A stretch of 64,000 nucleotides of DNA from Acuticoccus sp039034015 (GCA_039034015.1 JBCCBM010000008.1:62001-126000); one strand, 5' to 3'. Shown: positions 34,496 through 43,904, numbered from the stretch's first letter. The notes: generated from the sequence alone by a model not told the origin. Made by a program: numbers and translations.

Positions 34496-34621
34496 CGGGT
34501 GCTCCTGACGTTGCTTGTTGTGACACGCATATAGGCGATTGGTGGCAATGGAACGACACGAGCAGTTGATGCGACCGGGTGGGGCTCGTAAGACGGCGCC
34601 AAACCACCCCCCGAGAGCCCG

Positions 34622-35653
34622 ATGCCCTTCACACCTCGCGTCTTTTCAGGCGTCCAGCCGACCGGCGCCCTGCACCTTGGCAACTATCTGGGTGCCATCA
34701 AGCGCTTCGCCGAAATGCAGGCCGACTATCCGTGCATCTATTGCGTGGTGGACCTTCACGCCATCACCGTGTGGCAGGACCCGGTGGAGCTCCAAGAGGC
34801 GACGCGCCACGTGACGGCGGCCTATCTTGCGGCGGGCATCGATGCGGAGAAAAACATCGTCTTCAACCAATCGCGGGTGACGGCTCATGCAGAACTTGCG
34901 TGGATTTTCAACTGTGTGGCCCGCATGGGTTGGTTGAACCGCATGACCCAATTCAAGGAAAAGGCCGGCAAAGATCGGGAGAACGCCTCGGTGGGGCTCT
35001 TTGCCTATCCCGCGCTGATGGCGGCCGATATTTTGGCCTACCAGGCGACCCATGTGCCGGTGGGGGACGACCAAAAGCAGCACCTGGAGCTGACGCGGGA
35101 CATTGCTCAAAAGTTCAACCACGATTTTGGTGAGCGGCTGGCAGCGCTTGGCCACGAGGATGGGCTCTTTCCGCTGACGGAGCCGATCATCCAGGGACCG
35201 GCGACGCGCATCATGAGCCTGCGCGATGGGTCGAAGAAAATGTCCAAATCGGAGCCCTCGGATGCCTCGCGCATCAACCTCACCGACAGTGCCGACCAGA
35301 TTGCCCAGAAGGTGAAGCGCGCCAAGACCGACCCCGACGCGCTCCCCAGCGAGGTGAAGGGGCTAGAAGGCCGGCCGGAGGCGGACAATCTGGTTGGGAT
35401 TTTTGCAGCGCTGTCGGGCCGGTCGAAGGCGGATGTTTTGGCGGAGTTCGGCGGGCAGGGGTTTGGCCAATTCAAACCAGCACTCGGCGCGCTTGCGGTG
35501 GAGACCCTCGCGCCCGTGAACGATGAGATGCGCCGGCTTTTGGACGACCCGTCGCACTTGGATGGGGTGCTGGCCAAGGGGGCGGAGCGGGCGCGGGCGA
35601 TTGCCGAGCCTGTCATGCGCGATGTGAAGGCGGTTGTGGGCTTCTTGGCGTGA
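34622..35653 (+). CDS. trpS: Tryptophanyl-tRNA synthetase
   Basis: Class I aminoacyl-tRNA synthetase, 343 aa, with HIGH-type motif PTGALHLGNYLG near residue 11 and the KMSKS loop intact. It stands at the head of a short operon with a sugar-epimerase-like gene whose start overlaps it by 4 bp. Confidence 0.96.
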   Translation: MPFTPRVFSGVQPTGALHLGNYLGAIKRFAEMQADYPCIYCVVDLHAITVWQDPVELQEATRHVTAAYLAAGIDAEKNIVFNQSRVTAHAELAWIFNCVARMGWLNRMTQFKEKAGKDRENASVGLFAYPALMAADILAYQATHVPVGDDQKQHLELTRDIAQKFNHDFGERLAALGHEDGLFPLTEPIIQGPATRIMSLRDGSKKMSKSEPSDASRINLTDSADQIAQKVKRAKTDPDALPSEVKGLEGRPEADNLVGIFAALSGRSKADVLAEFGGQGFGQFKPALGALAVETLAPVNDEMRRLLDDPSHLDGVLAKGAERARAIAEPVMRDVKAVVGFLA

Positions 35654-36588
35654 TCGTCCTCGTCACGGGGGCGGCGGGGTTTGTGGGGCGCGCTGTGGTG
35701 GCGGCGTTTGCGGACGCTGGCCACACCGTGCGCGCGGGGGTGAACCGCATGCCATTGCCCCCGGCGTTGGCCGAGCATCCGGCGGTGAGTTCTGTCCCGT
35801 GCCGGCTTGAGGACGGGCCAAGCGTTGCGGCGGCGGCGCGCGGGGTGGATGCCATTGTGCACGCGGCCTATGGCGGCGCGCCGGACCGGCTTATGGCCGA
35901 TGTTGAGGCGTTGGCCGCCCACCTTGGCGCCGTCAAAACGCTGGTGACGCTGAGCAGCATCGATGTTTATGGCGAGGCGAGCGGCACTGTCACCGAGGAG
36001 ACGCCGCCTGTTCCGCCGCTCCTTCCCTATGGGGCGGGCAAGCGCGCGTCGGAGGCGGCCCTTGCCCGGCTGACGCGTGAGGGGTGCCGCTCGGTGGCGC
36101 TGCGCATTGGGTGCGTGGTGGGCCGGGGGAGCGCGCTTTGGGTGGATGGGCTCGCCGAGCGCATCGCGCTGGGGGCCATCGGTGATCTGGGGCCGGCGGG
36201 CGAAGGGTTTGCGCCCATTATCGACAATCGTGATTTGGCGGATCTTGTGGTGCGCGCGGCCGTGGCGGAAGGCGCCGGGCACCATGTGCTGAACGCGGTG
36301 GGCGACGGGGCGCTGCGCTGGAACGGATATTTTGCCGCGCTTGCCGACGCAAAGGGGATTGCGCTGCCGAGGCGTCCGGCCGCGAGCTCGCCGCTGGCGG
36401 CCCTCGTGCTGCCGGCGAAAGCGTGGCGCAAGGCAAAGTTGCCGGGGTTTTCTGCGCTGGCCGCCGTGCCCCGGGAGGGGGAGCGGCGGCTTTTTGCACG
36501 GCAGGCGCACTATGATTGTGCGCGGGCAGCGGCGCTCGGGTGGCAGCCGCGCTATGATGCAGCGGCCGCCATCCGCGATGCGATTTAG
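35650..36588 (+). CDS. NAD-dependent epimerase/dehydratase family protein (extended SDR)
   Basis: It is 312 aa, with N-terminal TGAAGFVGRAV (dinucleotide binding), the LSSIDVYG strand with Ser, and YGAGKRASE as the catalytic YxxxK. The substrate, probably a nucleotide sugar, cannot be assigned. GTG start overlaps trpS; its 3' end overlaps the convergent secB by 4 bp. Confidence 0.82.
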   Translation: MIVLVTGAAGFVGRAVVAAFADAGHTVRAGVNRMPLPPALAEHPAVSSVPCRLEDGPSVAAAARGVDAIVHAAYGGAPDRLMADVEALAAHLGAVKTLVTLSSIDVYGEASGTVTEETPPVPPLLPYGAGKRASEAALARLTREGCRSVALRIGCVVGRGSALWVDGLAERIALGAIGDLGPAGEGFAPIIDNRDLADLVVRAAVAEGAGHHVLNAVGDGALRWNGYFAALADAKGIALPRRPAASSPLAALVLPAKAWRKAKLPGFSALAAVPREGERRLFARQAHYDCARAAALGWQPRYDAAAAIRDAI

Positions 36589-37088
36589 TTAACCGCTTCG
36601 CCTGCTGCGGGCGCCTGGCCCTGCTGGCGCTCCATGTTTTTGCGGTAGAGGGCGACGAAATCGATGGGGTCGATCATCAGCGGGGGGAAGCCGCCGTTGC
36701 GCACCGCGTCCGCCAAAATTTGCCGGGCAAACGGGAAGAGAAGCCGCGGGCCTTCAATCAGGAGGAAGGGCTGCATGTGCTCGGGCTTCATGTTTTGGAC
36801 GCGCACGACGCCCGCATACTGAAGCTCCACCTCAAAGTTCACCGCATCGCCGGAGCCGGCCTTGGCCTCGAGCGAGAGGGTGACTTCATAATCGTTTGCC
36901 GACAGGCCCTTGGCGCCGACGTTCACGCCGATGTTGATGGGCGGCGCGTTCTCTTGTTTTTGGAGGGATACGGGGGCCCGGGGGTTTTCGAACGAGAGGT
37001 CTTTCACGTACTGCGCGAGAACGCGCACGGTGGGCTGCACCTCTTGGGGGGCGCCCGCGCCCGTGTCCGCGGCCGTGCTGTCCGTCAT
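36585..37088 (-). CDS. secB: Protein-export chaperone SecB
   Basis: Keeps preproteins unfolded and hands them to SecA. It is 167 aa with the alphaproteobacterial SecB core VLAQYVKDLSFENPRAP, then EVELQYAGVV and FPFARQILADAVRNGGFPP. In relatives it usually follows dnaQ near the origin. Here it sits with fxsA and timA 33 kb downstream. Confidence 0.95.
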   Translation of the reverse strand: MTDSTAADTGAGAPQEVQPTVRVLAQYVKDLSFENPRAPVSLQKQENAPPINIGVNVGAKGLSANDYEVTLSLEAKAGSGDAVNFEVELQYAGVVRVQNMKPEHMQPFLLIEGPRLLFPFARQILADAVRNGGFPPLMIDPIDFVALYRKNMERQQGQAPAAGEAVN

Positions 37089-37176
37089 GTCGGCTCCGTT
37101 GTCTCAGTCAGACTGTGTTGGATTGGCGCGCATAAAGCATGCGGGCCGTTGTGCTTCAACCACGAGAGGTGGCGCG

Positions 37177-37647
37177 TTAGCGAGGCTCTTGCCAGGGGGA
37201 GGGGTCGTCCTGGCGTTGATAATCGTCAGCATCAAGGTCGATGGTGCGTGCGCCCCGTTGGCGCGGCCCGGCGCTGGGGCCAGCCTGGTGCACCTTAATG
37301 CCGCTGGCCATGCGGCGGCCAATGGCGCTGCGCACGCCCGGCACAAAGAGCAAAAAGCCGATCGCATCGGTGATGAAGCCTGGCGTGAGGAGGAGGACGC
37401 CCGCCACCGCCACCGCCACCGCCTGGCCGATGGCGCCAGCGGGCACGCGGCCCGCGTCCATGTCAGCCTTGAGGCGGGTGAGCGCGGAAACGCCTTGGCG
37501 CTTCAAGAGTGTGGCGCCCAGGAGGGCGGTCAGGATGATGAGGGCGATGGTGGGCAACGTGCCGATGGCGCCGCCGACCACCAGGAAAACGGCGATCTCG
37601 GCGATGGGCACAGCCACCAGCAAAACAAATAGGGCGGAGCGGATCAA
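37177..37647 (-). CDS. fxsA: FxsA family membrane protein
   Basis: It is 156 aa, with four hydrophobic segments in the first 115 residues (family core: PIAEIAVFLVVGGAIG, TLLKRQG, LLLTPGFITDAIGFLL). The C-terminal tail is charged and cytoplasmic. E. coli FxsA suppresses F-exclusion of phage T7; its role here is unknown. Confidence 0.9.
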   Translation of the reverse strand: MIRSALFVLLVAVPIAEIAVFLVVGGAIGTLPTIALIILTALLGATLLKRQGVSALTRLKADMDAGRVPAGAIGQAVAVAVAGVLLLTPGFITDAIGFLLFVPGVRSAIGRRMASGIKVHQAGPSAGPRQRGARTIDLDADDYQRQDDPSPWQEPR

Positions 37648-37879
37648 ATGAACCCCCGAAAACTTGGCACGGCGCTTGATATGGGGTCGATGAGCGTCAT
37701 GTCAGGTGGGAGCCCGGCCGAGCGCGGTTGCCTCGTGTGGAATTGTCGCGTACTGGGCCCTGCCCCTGTTCGATGGCCGCCGGCGACTTAGCTATCGGGA
37801 TGTGGGCGCGCACCGCCGTCGTGCGCGATCTTCGGCGAAGAAGGGTCCGCAGGGCGAGCGCTGGCGGGTAGTTTTGGGA

Positions 37880-38590
37880 ATGAGTGACATTTTCGGGATC
37901 GAGAACCTCATCATCCTGGCGATCGCGGTGGCGATATTCTTTCGCCTGCGGTCGGTCCTGGGCCGGCGGACGGGGCAGGAGCGTCAGCCCTATGACCCCT
38001 ACACCGCAAAGCCGAACGGCGATGCCGGGGCGCGGGACAATGTGGTGTCCCTCCCCACGAGCAACGCGCCGCCCGCCGATGCGGACACGGGCCCGGCCGA
38101 CATCGAGGCCCGCATCAAGGACCATGCCGAGAAAGAAACCCCCCTTTACGATGGGCTGAAGGCGGTGATTGCGGCCGACCCGTCGTTTGACCCAAGGGGC
38201 TTCACCGAGGGCGCGTCCATGGCATACGAGATGATTGTCACTGCCTTTGCCAATGGCGACCGGGACACGCTGCAACCGCTCCTCGCCGCGGAGGTGTATG
38301 AAGGGTTTGAGGCGGCAATCGCTGGCCGAGAAGATTCTGGGCAAACGATGTCGACGACGCTCATCGGCATCGAGAAAATCGCCATCACGGATGCCAACGT
38401 GAAGGACGATGTGGCCCGCGTCACCACGCGGATCGACAGCGAGATGATCACCGCAACCTACGACAAGGGCGGCGCGCTGATCTCAGGCGACCCCAACAAG
38501 GTGGTCGACGTGGTGGACGTGTGGACCTTTGAGCGGGACACGCGCTCCTCCGACCCCAACTGGGCGCTCGTCGCGACCGAGTCGGCGTAA
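37880..38590 (+). CDS. timA: Tim44/TimA family protein
   Basis: It is 236 aa: one N-terminal transmembrane helix (about 7-24), a low-complexity linker, and a C-terminal Tim44-like domain (from about 85: FTEGASMAYEMIVTAFANGD). Bacterial relatives of mitochondrial Tim44; Caulobacter TimA is a membrane-associated homologue. The ATG at 37880 is chosen because it begins the membrane helix. Divergent from fxsA across a 232 bp gap with no recognised elements. Confidence 0.88.
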   Translation: MSDIFGIENLIILAIAVAIFFRLRSVLGRRTGQERQPYDPYTAKPNGDAGARDNVVSLPTSNAPPADADTGPADIEARIKDHAEKETPLYDGLKAVIAADPSFDPRGFTEGASMAYEMIVTAFANGDRDTLQPLLAAEVYEGFEAAIAGREDSGQTMSTTLIGIEKIAITDANVKDDVARVTTRIDSEMITATYDKGGALISGDPNKVVDVVDVWTFERDTRSSDPNWALVATESA

Positions 38591-38596
38591 GGCGTT

Positions 38597-39631
38597 TTGT
38601 TGGACGGCGGCCCGGCGCCCACACGGCCGCGCCGGCCGGTTCCCTTCGATGCGCTCCCCGGGTGGGGCGCGGCGGAGGCCGAGGCGCTTGTGGCCGGCCT
38701 CGCGCGCCATCTTGACCCAGACGTCATGGCGCGGCCATTTCAGGCACCCTGGCTTTCCAAACTTCCCGATCTTGACGGGCCACCGCTTGAAGTGGTGGTG
38801 CGGCTTTTCGAGCCGCAGGTGATTGAGGCTGAGGCCTTTTTCACCGGGTATTTTGAGCCGGTGATCCGCGCCTCCCGCACCCGCGACGCGGTCTACGCCA
38901 CCCCAATTTATCGTCGGCCGGCCGACCTTGTGCGCACCGAACCGCGCGAAAATCTGCCGGGCGAAGGGACGTTTGGCCGCGCACTGCCGGATGGGCAGAT
39001 TGTGCCGCATTTTGACAGGGCTGCAATTGAGGACGGGGCACTCGCCGGCGCTGGGCTGGAGCTTGCCTTTGCCGCCGACCCGGTGGACGCGTTTTTTGCC
39101 CAAGTGCAAGGGAGCGCGCGGCTCACCTTCCCCGATGGGCGCCAGACGCGCATCGGCTACCACGGCCGCAATGGGTACCCTTATACCGCAATTGGGCGGG
39201 TGCTGATCGACTGGGGCGTGTTGCCGGAGGGCGGCGCGACCATGCAGACGATCCGCGCGGCCCTTGCGGCGGATCCCGTTTTGGCGCGGAACGTGTGCCA
39301 GCAAAACCGCAGCTTTGTGTTCTTTCGCGAGCGGGCGGACGGGGACCTTTCGCTGGGTGCAACGGCGGCGGGGGGCGTTCCGCTTGTCCCCTTTCGCAGC
39401 CTTGCGGTGGACCGGCGGGAGATTGCGTTCGGCACCCCGCTTTATGTGGAGACGGTGGTGCCCGAAAAGGGGCCCATCGCGCAGGTGATGTTTGCTGAGG
39501 ATATGGGCAGCGCCATCCTCGGCCCCGCCCGCGGCGACATTTTTATGGGCACGGGCGATGCGGCCGGCGCCATGGCAGGGGGCATGAAGGGTTCGGGGCG
39601 GCTCACGGTGTTTGCGCCGCGCTTTTTGTGA
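38597..39631 (+). CDS. mltA: Murein transglycosylase A (MltA), no visible signal peptide
   Basis: Lytic transglycosylase of peptidoglycan. It is about 344 aa with the MltA double-psi barrel (FFTGYFEPVIRASRT) and the C-terminal 3D domain (MFAEDMGSAILGPARGDIFMGTG, catalytic Asp region). The start must be a TTG (38597 or 38600), since an in-frame stop lies at 38588-38590. The N terminus (LDGGPAPTRPRRPVPF) lacks a signal peptide or lipobox, unusual for an enzyme acting outside the inner membrane. 4 bp overlap with smr. Confidence 0.9.
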   Translation: MLDGGPAPTRPRRPVPFDALPGWGAAEAEALVAGLARHLDPDVMARPFQAPWLSKLPDLDGPPLEVVVRLFEPQVIEAEAFFTGYFEPVIRASRTRDAVYATPIYRRPADLVRTEPRENLPGEGTFGRALPDGQIVPHFDRAAIEDGALAGAGLELAFAADPVDAFFAQVQGSARLTFPDGRQTRIGYHGRNGYPYTAIGRVLIDWGVLPEGGATMQTIRAALAADPVLARNVCQQNRSFVFFRERADGDLSLGATAAGGVPLVPFRSLAVDRREIAFGTPLYVETVVPEKGPIAQVMFAEDMGSAILGPARGDIFMGTGDAAGAMAGGMKGSGRLTVFAPRFL

Positions 39632-40167
39632 AGGGGCGGCGGGATCTGCGCCCCGGCGAACGCGCGCTGTGGGACAAGATTGCCCGCAGCGTGACGCCGC
39701 TGGGTGGCCGCCGTGCGCCGGTGGAGGCGCCCGAGCCGCCGGCCCCCGCGCCCGCCCCGGTCAAAAAGGCCAACGGCGCTGCGGCGAAAAAGCCGCCGCG
39801 GGTGCGCGCGCCCGATCCTGGGCCGCTGGATCGCAAAGATCGGCGCAAGATTGCCAAGGGGGAGACGCGGATTGAGGGGCGCATCGACCTTCATGGGATG
39901 ACGCAGGAGGAGGCGCACAGCGCGCTCACCCGCTTCATTTTGGCGGCGGCGGCGGCCGATAAGCGCCTTGTCCTGGTGATCACCGGGAAGGGGCGGGGCG
40001 AGGGCGGCGAGGGGTCGGGCGTGTTGCGTCGCAGTGTGCCCCATTGGCTCGGCCAGCGGACGCTGAAGCCGCTGATTGTGAGCCTTGCGGAGGCCCATGT
40101 GGGGCATGGCGGCAGCGGGGCGCTTTATGTGCGCCTGCGGGCGATGGGCAAACGGCGGCCGAAATAA
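39628..40167 (+). CDS. Smr domain protein
   Basis: It is 179 aa: a disordered Pro/Ala/Lys-rich N-terminal half and a C-terminal Smr (MutS2-like nuclease) domain with RIDLHGMTQEEAH, VITGKGRGEGGEGSGVLRR and an AHVGHGGSGALYVRLR end. Order timA-mltA-smr is conserved in alphaproteobacteria. GTG start overlaps the mltA stop. Confidence 0.9.
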   Translation: MKGRRDLRPGERALWDKIARSVTPLGGRRAPVEAPEPPAPAPAPVKKANGAAAKKPPRVRAPDPGPLDRKDRRKIAKGETRIEGRIDLHGMTQEEAHSALTRFILAAAAADKRLVLVITGKGRGEGGEGSGVLRRSVPHWLGQRTLKPLIVSLAEAHVGHGGSGALYVRLRAMGKRRPK

Positions 40168-40223
40168 GGCCGGTGCATGGCTCCCCTTCGTCGCAGCGCC
40201 TTGTCACCGCGCGCTGGCCCCCC

Positions 40224-41231
40224 ATGATGGCTGCGATGGCACCGCTTGCGCTCACCATGGGGGAACCGGCCGGGATCGGCGGCGAAATCACGCTTGGCGC
40301 GTGGTCGCGCCTCCGCGCGGGCCCGCCGTTCTTCTTGATTGACGATCCGGCGCGCGTGGCGGCGCTCTCGGCCCGGTTTGGCGGCCCGCCGGTCACGAGA
40401 ATTGACGCGCCCGAGGCGGCGGCCGGTGCCTTTTCGTCCGCCTTGCCGGTTTTGCCGCTCTCCCAGGCTGTGCCGCTTTCGCTGGGCGTCCTCCGCGCCG
40501 AGACGGCCGGCGCGACGCTGGAGGCCATCCGCCGCGCGGTGGGCTTTGCGCAGGCCGGTCGCGTGTCGGGCGTCATCACCAACCCGATCCACAAGGCGGT
40601 GTTGCAGGGCGCCGGGTTCGCGCACCCGGGACACACTGAGTTTTTGGCCGAACTTGCCGGCGTCTCCCGCACGGTGATGATGCTCTCGGGGGCAGACCTT
40701 CGTGTGGTCCCGGTGACCATCCACATTGCGCTGAAGGCCGTGCCCGATGCCCTGACGGTGGACGCGATCGTGGCGACGGGCCGCATCGTGCACGGCGCGC
40801 TCATCGAGATGTTCGGCGTTTCGGCGCCCCGGCTTGCGGTGGCGGGTCTCAACCCCCACGCGGGCGAAGAGGGGCGCATGGGGACGGAGGATGCCGCCGT
40901 CGTGGCGCCGGCGATCGCAGCGCTGCGGGCGGAGGGGATTGACGCCTTCGGGCCCCTGCCGGCGGACACGATGTTCCACGCAAGGGCCCGTGCCGGCTAT
41001 GATGCGGCCCTTTGCATGTACCACGATCAGGCGCTGATCCCGGTCAAAACGCTTGCTTTTGATGAGGGGGTGAACGTCACGCTCGGGCTTCCGTTTGTGC
41101 GCACCTCGCCCGACCATGGGACCGCGCTTGATATTGCGGGGCGCGGGGTGGCGCGGCCCGACAGCCTCATTTCCGCCATCACCCTTGCCGCGACGCTGGC
41201 CGCGCGGCGCACGAGGAGATTTGCCGCGTGA
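40224..41231 (+). CDS. pdxA: 4-hydroxythreonine-4-phosphate dehydrogenase
   Basis: Oxidises 4-phosphohydroxy-L-threonine in the DXP-dependent vitamin B6 pathway; its product is condensed by PdxJ, the next gene. It is about 335 aa, with LALTMGEPAGIGGE, TNPIHKAVLQGAGFAHPGHTEFLA (metal His), GLNPHAGEEG and YHDQALIPVKTL. The start could be ATG 40224, 40227 or 40236; all keep the conserved core. Confidence 0.94.
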   Translation: MMAAMAPLALTMGEPAGIGGEITLGAWSRLRAGPPFFLIDDPARVAALSARFGGPPVTRIDAPEAAAGAFSSALPVLPLSQAVPLSLGVLRAETAGATLEAIRRAVGFAQAGRVSGVITNPIHKAVLQGAGFAHPGHTEFLAELAGVSRTVMMLSGADLRVVPVTIHIALKAVPDALTVDAIVATGRIVHGALIEMFGVSAPRLAVAGLNPHAGEEGRMGTEDAAVVAPAIAALRAEGIDAFGPLPADTMFHARARAGYDAALCMYHDQALIPVKTLAFDEGVNVTLGLPFVRTSPDHGTALDIAGRGVARPDSLISAITLAATLAARRTRRFAA

Positions 41232-41956
41232 CCGTCCCCCGCCTTGGCGTCAACATTGACCACATTGCCACCATTCGGAACGCCCGTGGCGGCGACCATC
41301 CCGACCCGGTGCGTGGCGCGCTGATCGCGATGGAGGCGGGCGCTGATGGCATCACCGCGCACCTTCGCGAGGACCGCCGCCACATCCGCGATGCCGACAT
41401 GGCGCGGCTGAAGGCCGAGGTGCCGCTGCCGCTGAACTTTGAGATGGCGGTGACGGACGAAATGCTGTCGATCGCCCGGCAGGTGCAGCCCCACGCCTGT
41501 TGCCTCGTCCCTGAAAAGCGCACCGAGGTGACCACCGAAGGCGGGCTCGACGTGGTGGCGCAGGCCGCAACGCTGCCTGACTATGTGGCAAAGCTGGCGG
41601 ATGCCGGGGCGCGGGTATCGCTCTTCATTGACGCGGATTTGGCGCAGATTGAGATGGCGCACCGGGTGGGTGCCCCGGTGATTGAGCTGCACACAGGCGC
41701 CTACGCGGACGCCGAACCTTCCGCGCAGGCCGCCGAGCTGGAGCGCCTCACCAAAGCCGCGACCGCCGCCCACGGACTTGGGATTGAGGTCCACATTGGC
41801 CACGGGCTGACCTTTGAGAATGTGGCCCCCGTGGCAAGATTGCCGGAGGTGATGGAGCTCAACATCGGCCACTTTTTGGTGGGCGAGGGCGTGATGCTCG
41901 GCTTTGGCCCGGCGGTTGCCAAGATGAAAGCGCTGGTTGCGGAGGCCCGCGCTTAG
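41228..41956 (+). CDS. pdxJ: Pyridoxine 5'-phosphate synthase
   Basis: Joins 1-deoxyxylulose-5-phosphate with the PdxA product to form PNP. It is 242 aa, with RLGVNIDHIATIRNARGG, HLREDRRHI, ELHTGAYAD and VHIGHGLTFENV. GTG start overlaps pdxA by 4 bp. Its end overlaps the convergent dppF by 4 bp. Confidence 0.95.
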   Translation: MTVPRLGVNIDHIATIRNARGGDHPDPVRGALIAMEAGADGITAHLREDRRHIRDADMARLKAEVPLPLNFEMAVTDEMLSIARQVQPHACCLVPEKRTEVTTEGGLDVVAQAATLPDYVAKLADAGARVSLFIDADLAQIEMAHRVGAPVIELHTGAYADAEPSAQAAELERLTKAATAAHGLGIEVHIGHGLTFENVAPVARLPEVMELNIGHFLVGEGVMLGFGPAVAKMKALVAEARA

Positions 41957-42930
41957 CTGGAGCCGACCTCGTCGAGGTGACAGGCCGCTTTTTGGTCTGC
42001 TGAGATGTCGCGCAGGGTGGGGACTTCGGTGCGGCAGCGGTCAAAGGCGAAGGGGCAGCGGGTGTGAAAGCGGCAGCCGGCGGGGGGGCTCGCCGGGGAG
42101 GGGACGTCGCCCTCCAGGATGATGCGCTCGCGTTTGGCGCGGGGGTCGGGCCGCGGGGCGGCGGACATGAGGGCCTTTGTGTAGGGGTGGCGCGGCTCAG
42201 CGAAAATGGCGGCGCGGGTGCCAATTTCGACGATTTGGCCGAGATACATCACAGCGACGCGGTCGGCCACGTGCTCCACCACGCCAAGGTCGTGGCTGAT
42301 GAAAAGGTAGGCGAGGCCAAACTCGGCCTTCAGATCCATCATCAGGTTGAGGACCTGCGCTTGGACCGAAACGTCGAGCGCGGAGACGGGCTCGTCCGCC
42401 ACAATCAGCTTTGGGGCAACGGCAAGGGCGCGGGCAATGCCGAGGCGCTGGCGCTGGCCGCCTGAAAATTCAAAGGCGTAGCGGTCCATGGCGTCTTGCG
42501 GGAGGCCGACCTTGGCAAAGAGTTCGGCCACGTGCGCCTTTCGCTCAGCCCGGCCTAGGGTGCCGAAATTTTCCAGCGGCTCGCCGACAATGGCGCCGGC
42601 GCGCATGCGCGGGTTGAGCGAGGCGTAAGGGTCCTGGAAGACGATCTGGAGCTCTTGGCGCAAGGGGCGAAAGTCGCTGCGGGAGAGGCGTCCCACATCG
42701 CGCCCCTCAAAGGTGATGGTGCCGGCGGTGGGTTCCAGAAGGCGCAGGATGAGGCGGCCGACGGTGGATTTTCCGCAGCCCGATTCACCCACCACGCAGA
42801 GGGTTTCACCGGGCGCGACTGCGAAGGAGACGCCGTCCACCGCGCGCACTTGGCCCACCTCGCGCGCCAAAAGGCCCTTTTGGATCGGGAAGTGTTTGAC
42901 GAGATCTGTGACCGCAAGGGTGGGGGTCAT
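41953..42930 (-). CDS. dppF: Dipeptide/oligopeptide ABC transporter ATP-binding protein (DppF type)
   Basis: It is 325 aa, with Walker A GESGCGKST, the Q-loop IVFQDPYASLNPRM, signature FSGGQRQRLGIARA, Walker B LIVADEP, and the C-terminal oligopeptide-type domain with a Cys-containing CRFHTRCPFAFDRC motif typical of DppF/OppF. Last gene of the dppABCDF cluster; overlaps dppD by 4 bp. Substrate class (peptide) is by family and by the M81 peptidase at the operon head. Confidence 0.88.
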   Translation of the reverse strand: MTPTLAVTDLVKHFPIQKGLLAREVGQVRAVDGVSFAVAPGETLCVVGESGCGKSTVGRLILRLLEPTAGTITFEGRDVGRLSRSDFRPLRQELQIVFQDPYASLNPRMRAGAIVGEPLENFGTLGRAERKAHVAELFAKVGLPQDAMDRYAFEFSGGQRQRLGIARALAVAPKLIVADEPVSALDVSVQAQVLNLMMDLKAEFGLAYLFISHDLGVVEHVADRVAVMYLGQIVEIGTRAAIFAEPRHPYTKALMSAAPRPDPRAKRERIILEGDVPSPASPPAGCRFHTRCPFAFDRCRTEVPTLRDISADQKAACHLDEVGSS

Positions 42931-43904
42931 GCGCTAAGCACCGCGTCGGAGCGGAAGCAGGCGGCCTTGTGGCCCTTGCCAATGTCGGTGAGGGGCGGGC
43001 GCTCCACCCGGCATTTTTCGATGGCGAGGGGGCAGCGGGGGGCGAACGCGCAGCCTTGGATTTTTTGGCGGAGCGAAGGCACCATGCCGGGGATTTCGGT
43101 GAGGCGCCCGCCGGGGTGGCCGCGCGCCTGGGAGCCCAGGAGGCCGCGCGTGTAGGGGTGGGCGGGGCGGTCGAAGAGGTCTTCCACGGGCGCTTCCTCC
43201 ACCTTGCGCCCGGCGTACATCACGATGACGCGCTGGCAGGTTTCGGCCACGACGCCAAGGTCGTGGGTGATGAGGATGACGGAGGCGCCGGTCTCGTCTT
43301 TCAGCTTGATCATGAGGTCGAGCACCTGCGCCTGGATCGTGACATCGAGCGCGGTGGTGGGTTCGTCCGCAATCAGGAGCTTTGGGTCGCAGGCGAGGGC
43401 CATTGCGATCATGACGCGCTGGCGCATGCCGCCGGAGAATTGGTGCGGATAGTCGTCCAGGCGCGAGGCGGCGCCTGGGATTTTGACCATGTCGAGCACT
43501 TCGCGGGCGCGCTCGCGAGCGGCTTTGGTGGAGACGCCGCGGTGGAGTTTGACGGCCTCTGCGATTTGCCCGCCGATGGTGAGCACGGGGTTGAGGCTCG
43601 TCATCGGCTCTTGAAAGATCATCGCGATGCGGTTGCCGCGAATGTCGCGCATTTCGCGCTCCGACAGCGCCTGAAGATCGGTGCCCTCGAAGGTGACGGT
43701 GCCGCCGACGGTTTTTGCGATTTTTGGCGGCAGAAGGCGCATCACGGAGAGGGCGGTGACGGATTTGCCGCAGCCTGATTCGCCCACGATGCCGAGGGTT
43801 TCGCCCGCCTGCACCTCAAAGGTGAGGCCATCGACGGCGCGGGCAACACCGTCTTCGGAGTAAAAGTGGGTGGAGAGGTCCTCGACCTTGAGGACCGCGC
43901 TCAC
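42927..43904 (-). CDS. dppD: Dipeptide/oligopeptide ABC transporter ATP-binding protein (DppD type)
   Basis: It is 325 aa, with Walker A GESGCGKSV, IFQEPMTSLNPV, signature FSGGMRQRVMIAMAL, LIADEPTTALDV, and the C-terminal CAFAPRCPLAIEKC motif. GTG start at 43904 in the 4 bp overlap with dppC; a longer in-frame extension upstream lies inside dppC and is not real. Confidence 0.88.
   Translation of the reverse strand: MSAVLKVEDLSTHFYSEDGVARAVDGLTFEVQAGETLGIVGESGCGKSVTALSVMRLLPPKIAKTVGGTVTFEGTDLQALSEREMRDIRGNRIAMIFQEPMTSLNPVLTIGGQIAEAVKLHRGVSTKAARERAREVLDMVKIPGAASRLDDYPHQFSGGMRQRVMIAMALACDPKLLIADEPTTALDVTIQAQVLDLMIKLKDETGASVILITHDLGVVAETCQRVIVMYAGRKVEEAPVEDLFDRPAHPYTRGLLGSQARGHPGGRLTEIPGMVPSLRQKIQGCAFAPRCPLAIEKCRVERPPLTDIGKGHKAACFRSDAVLSA

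Noticed and set aside
37648..37879. Small gene or RNA in the fxsA-timA gap
   Set aside because: No ribosome-binding-site-supported frame, tRNA-like fold or clear hairpin; nothing could be supported.
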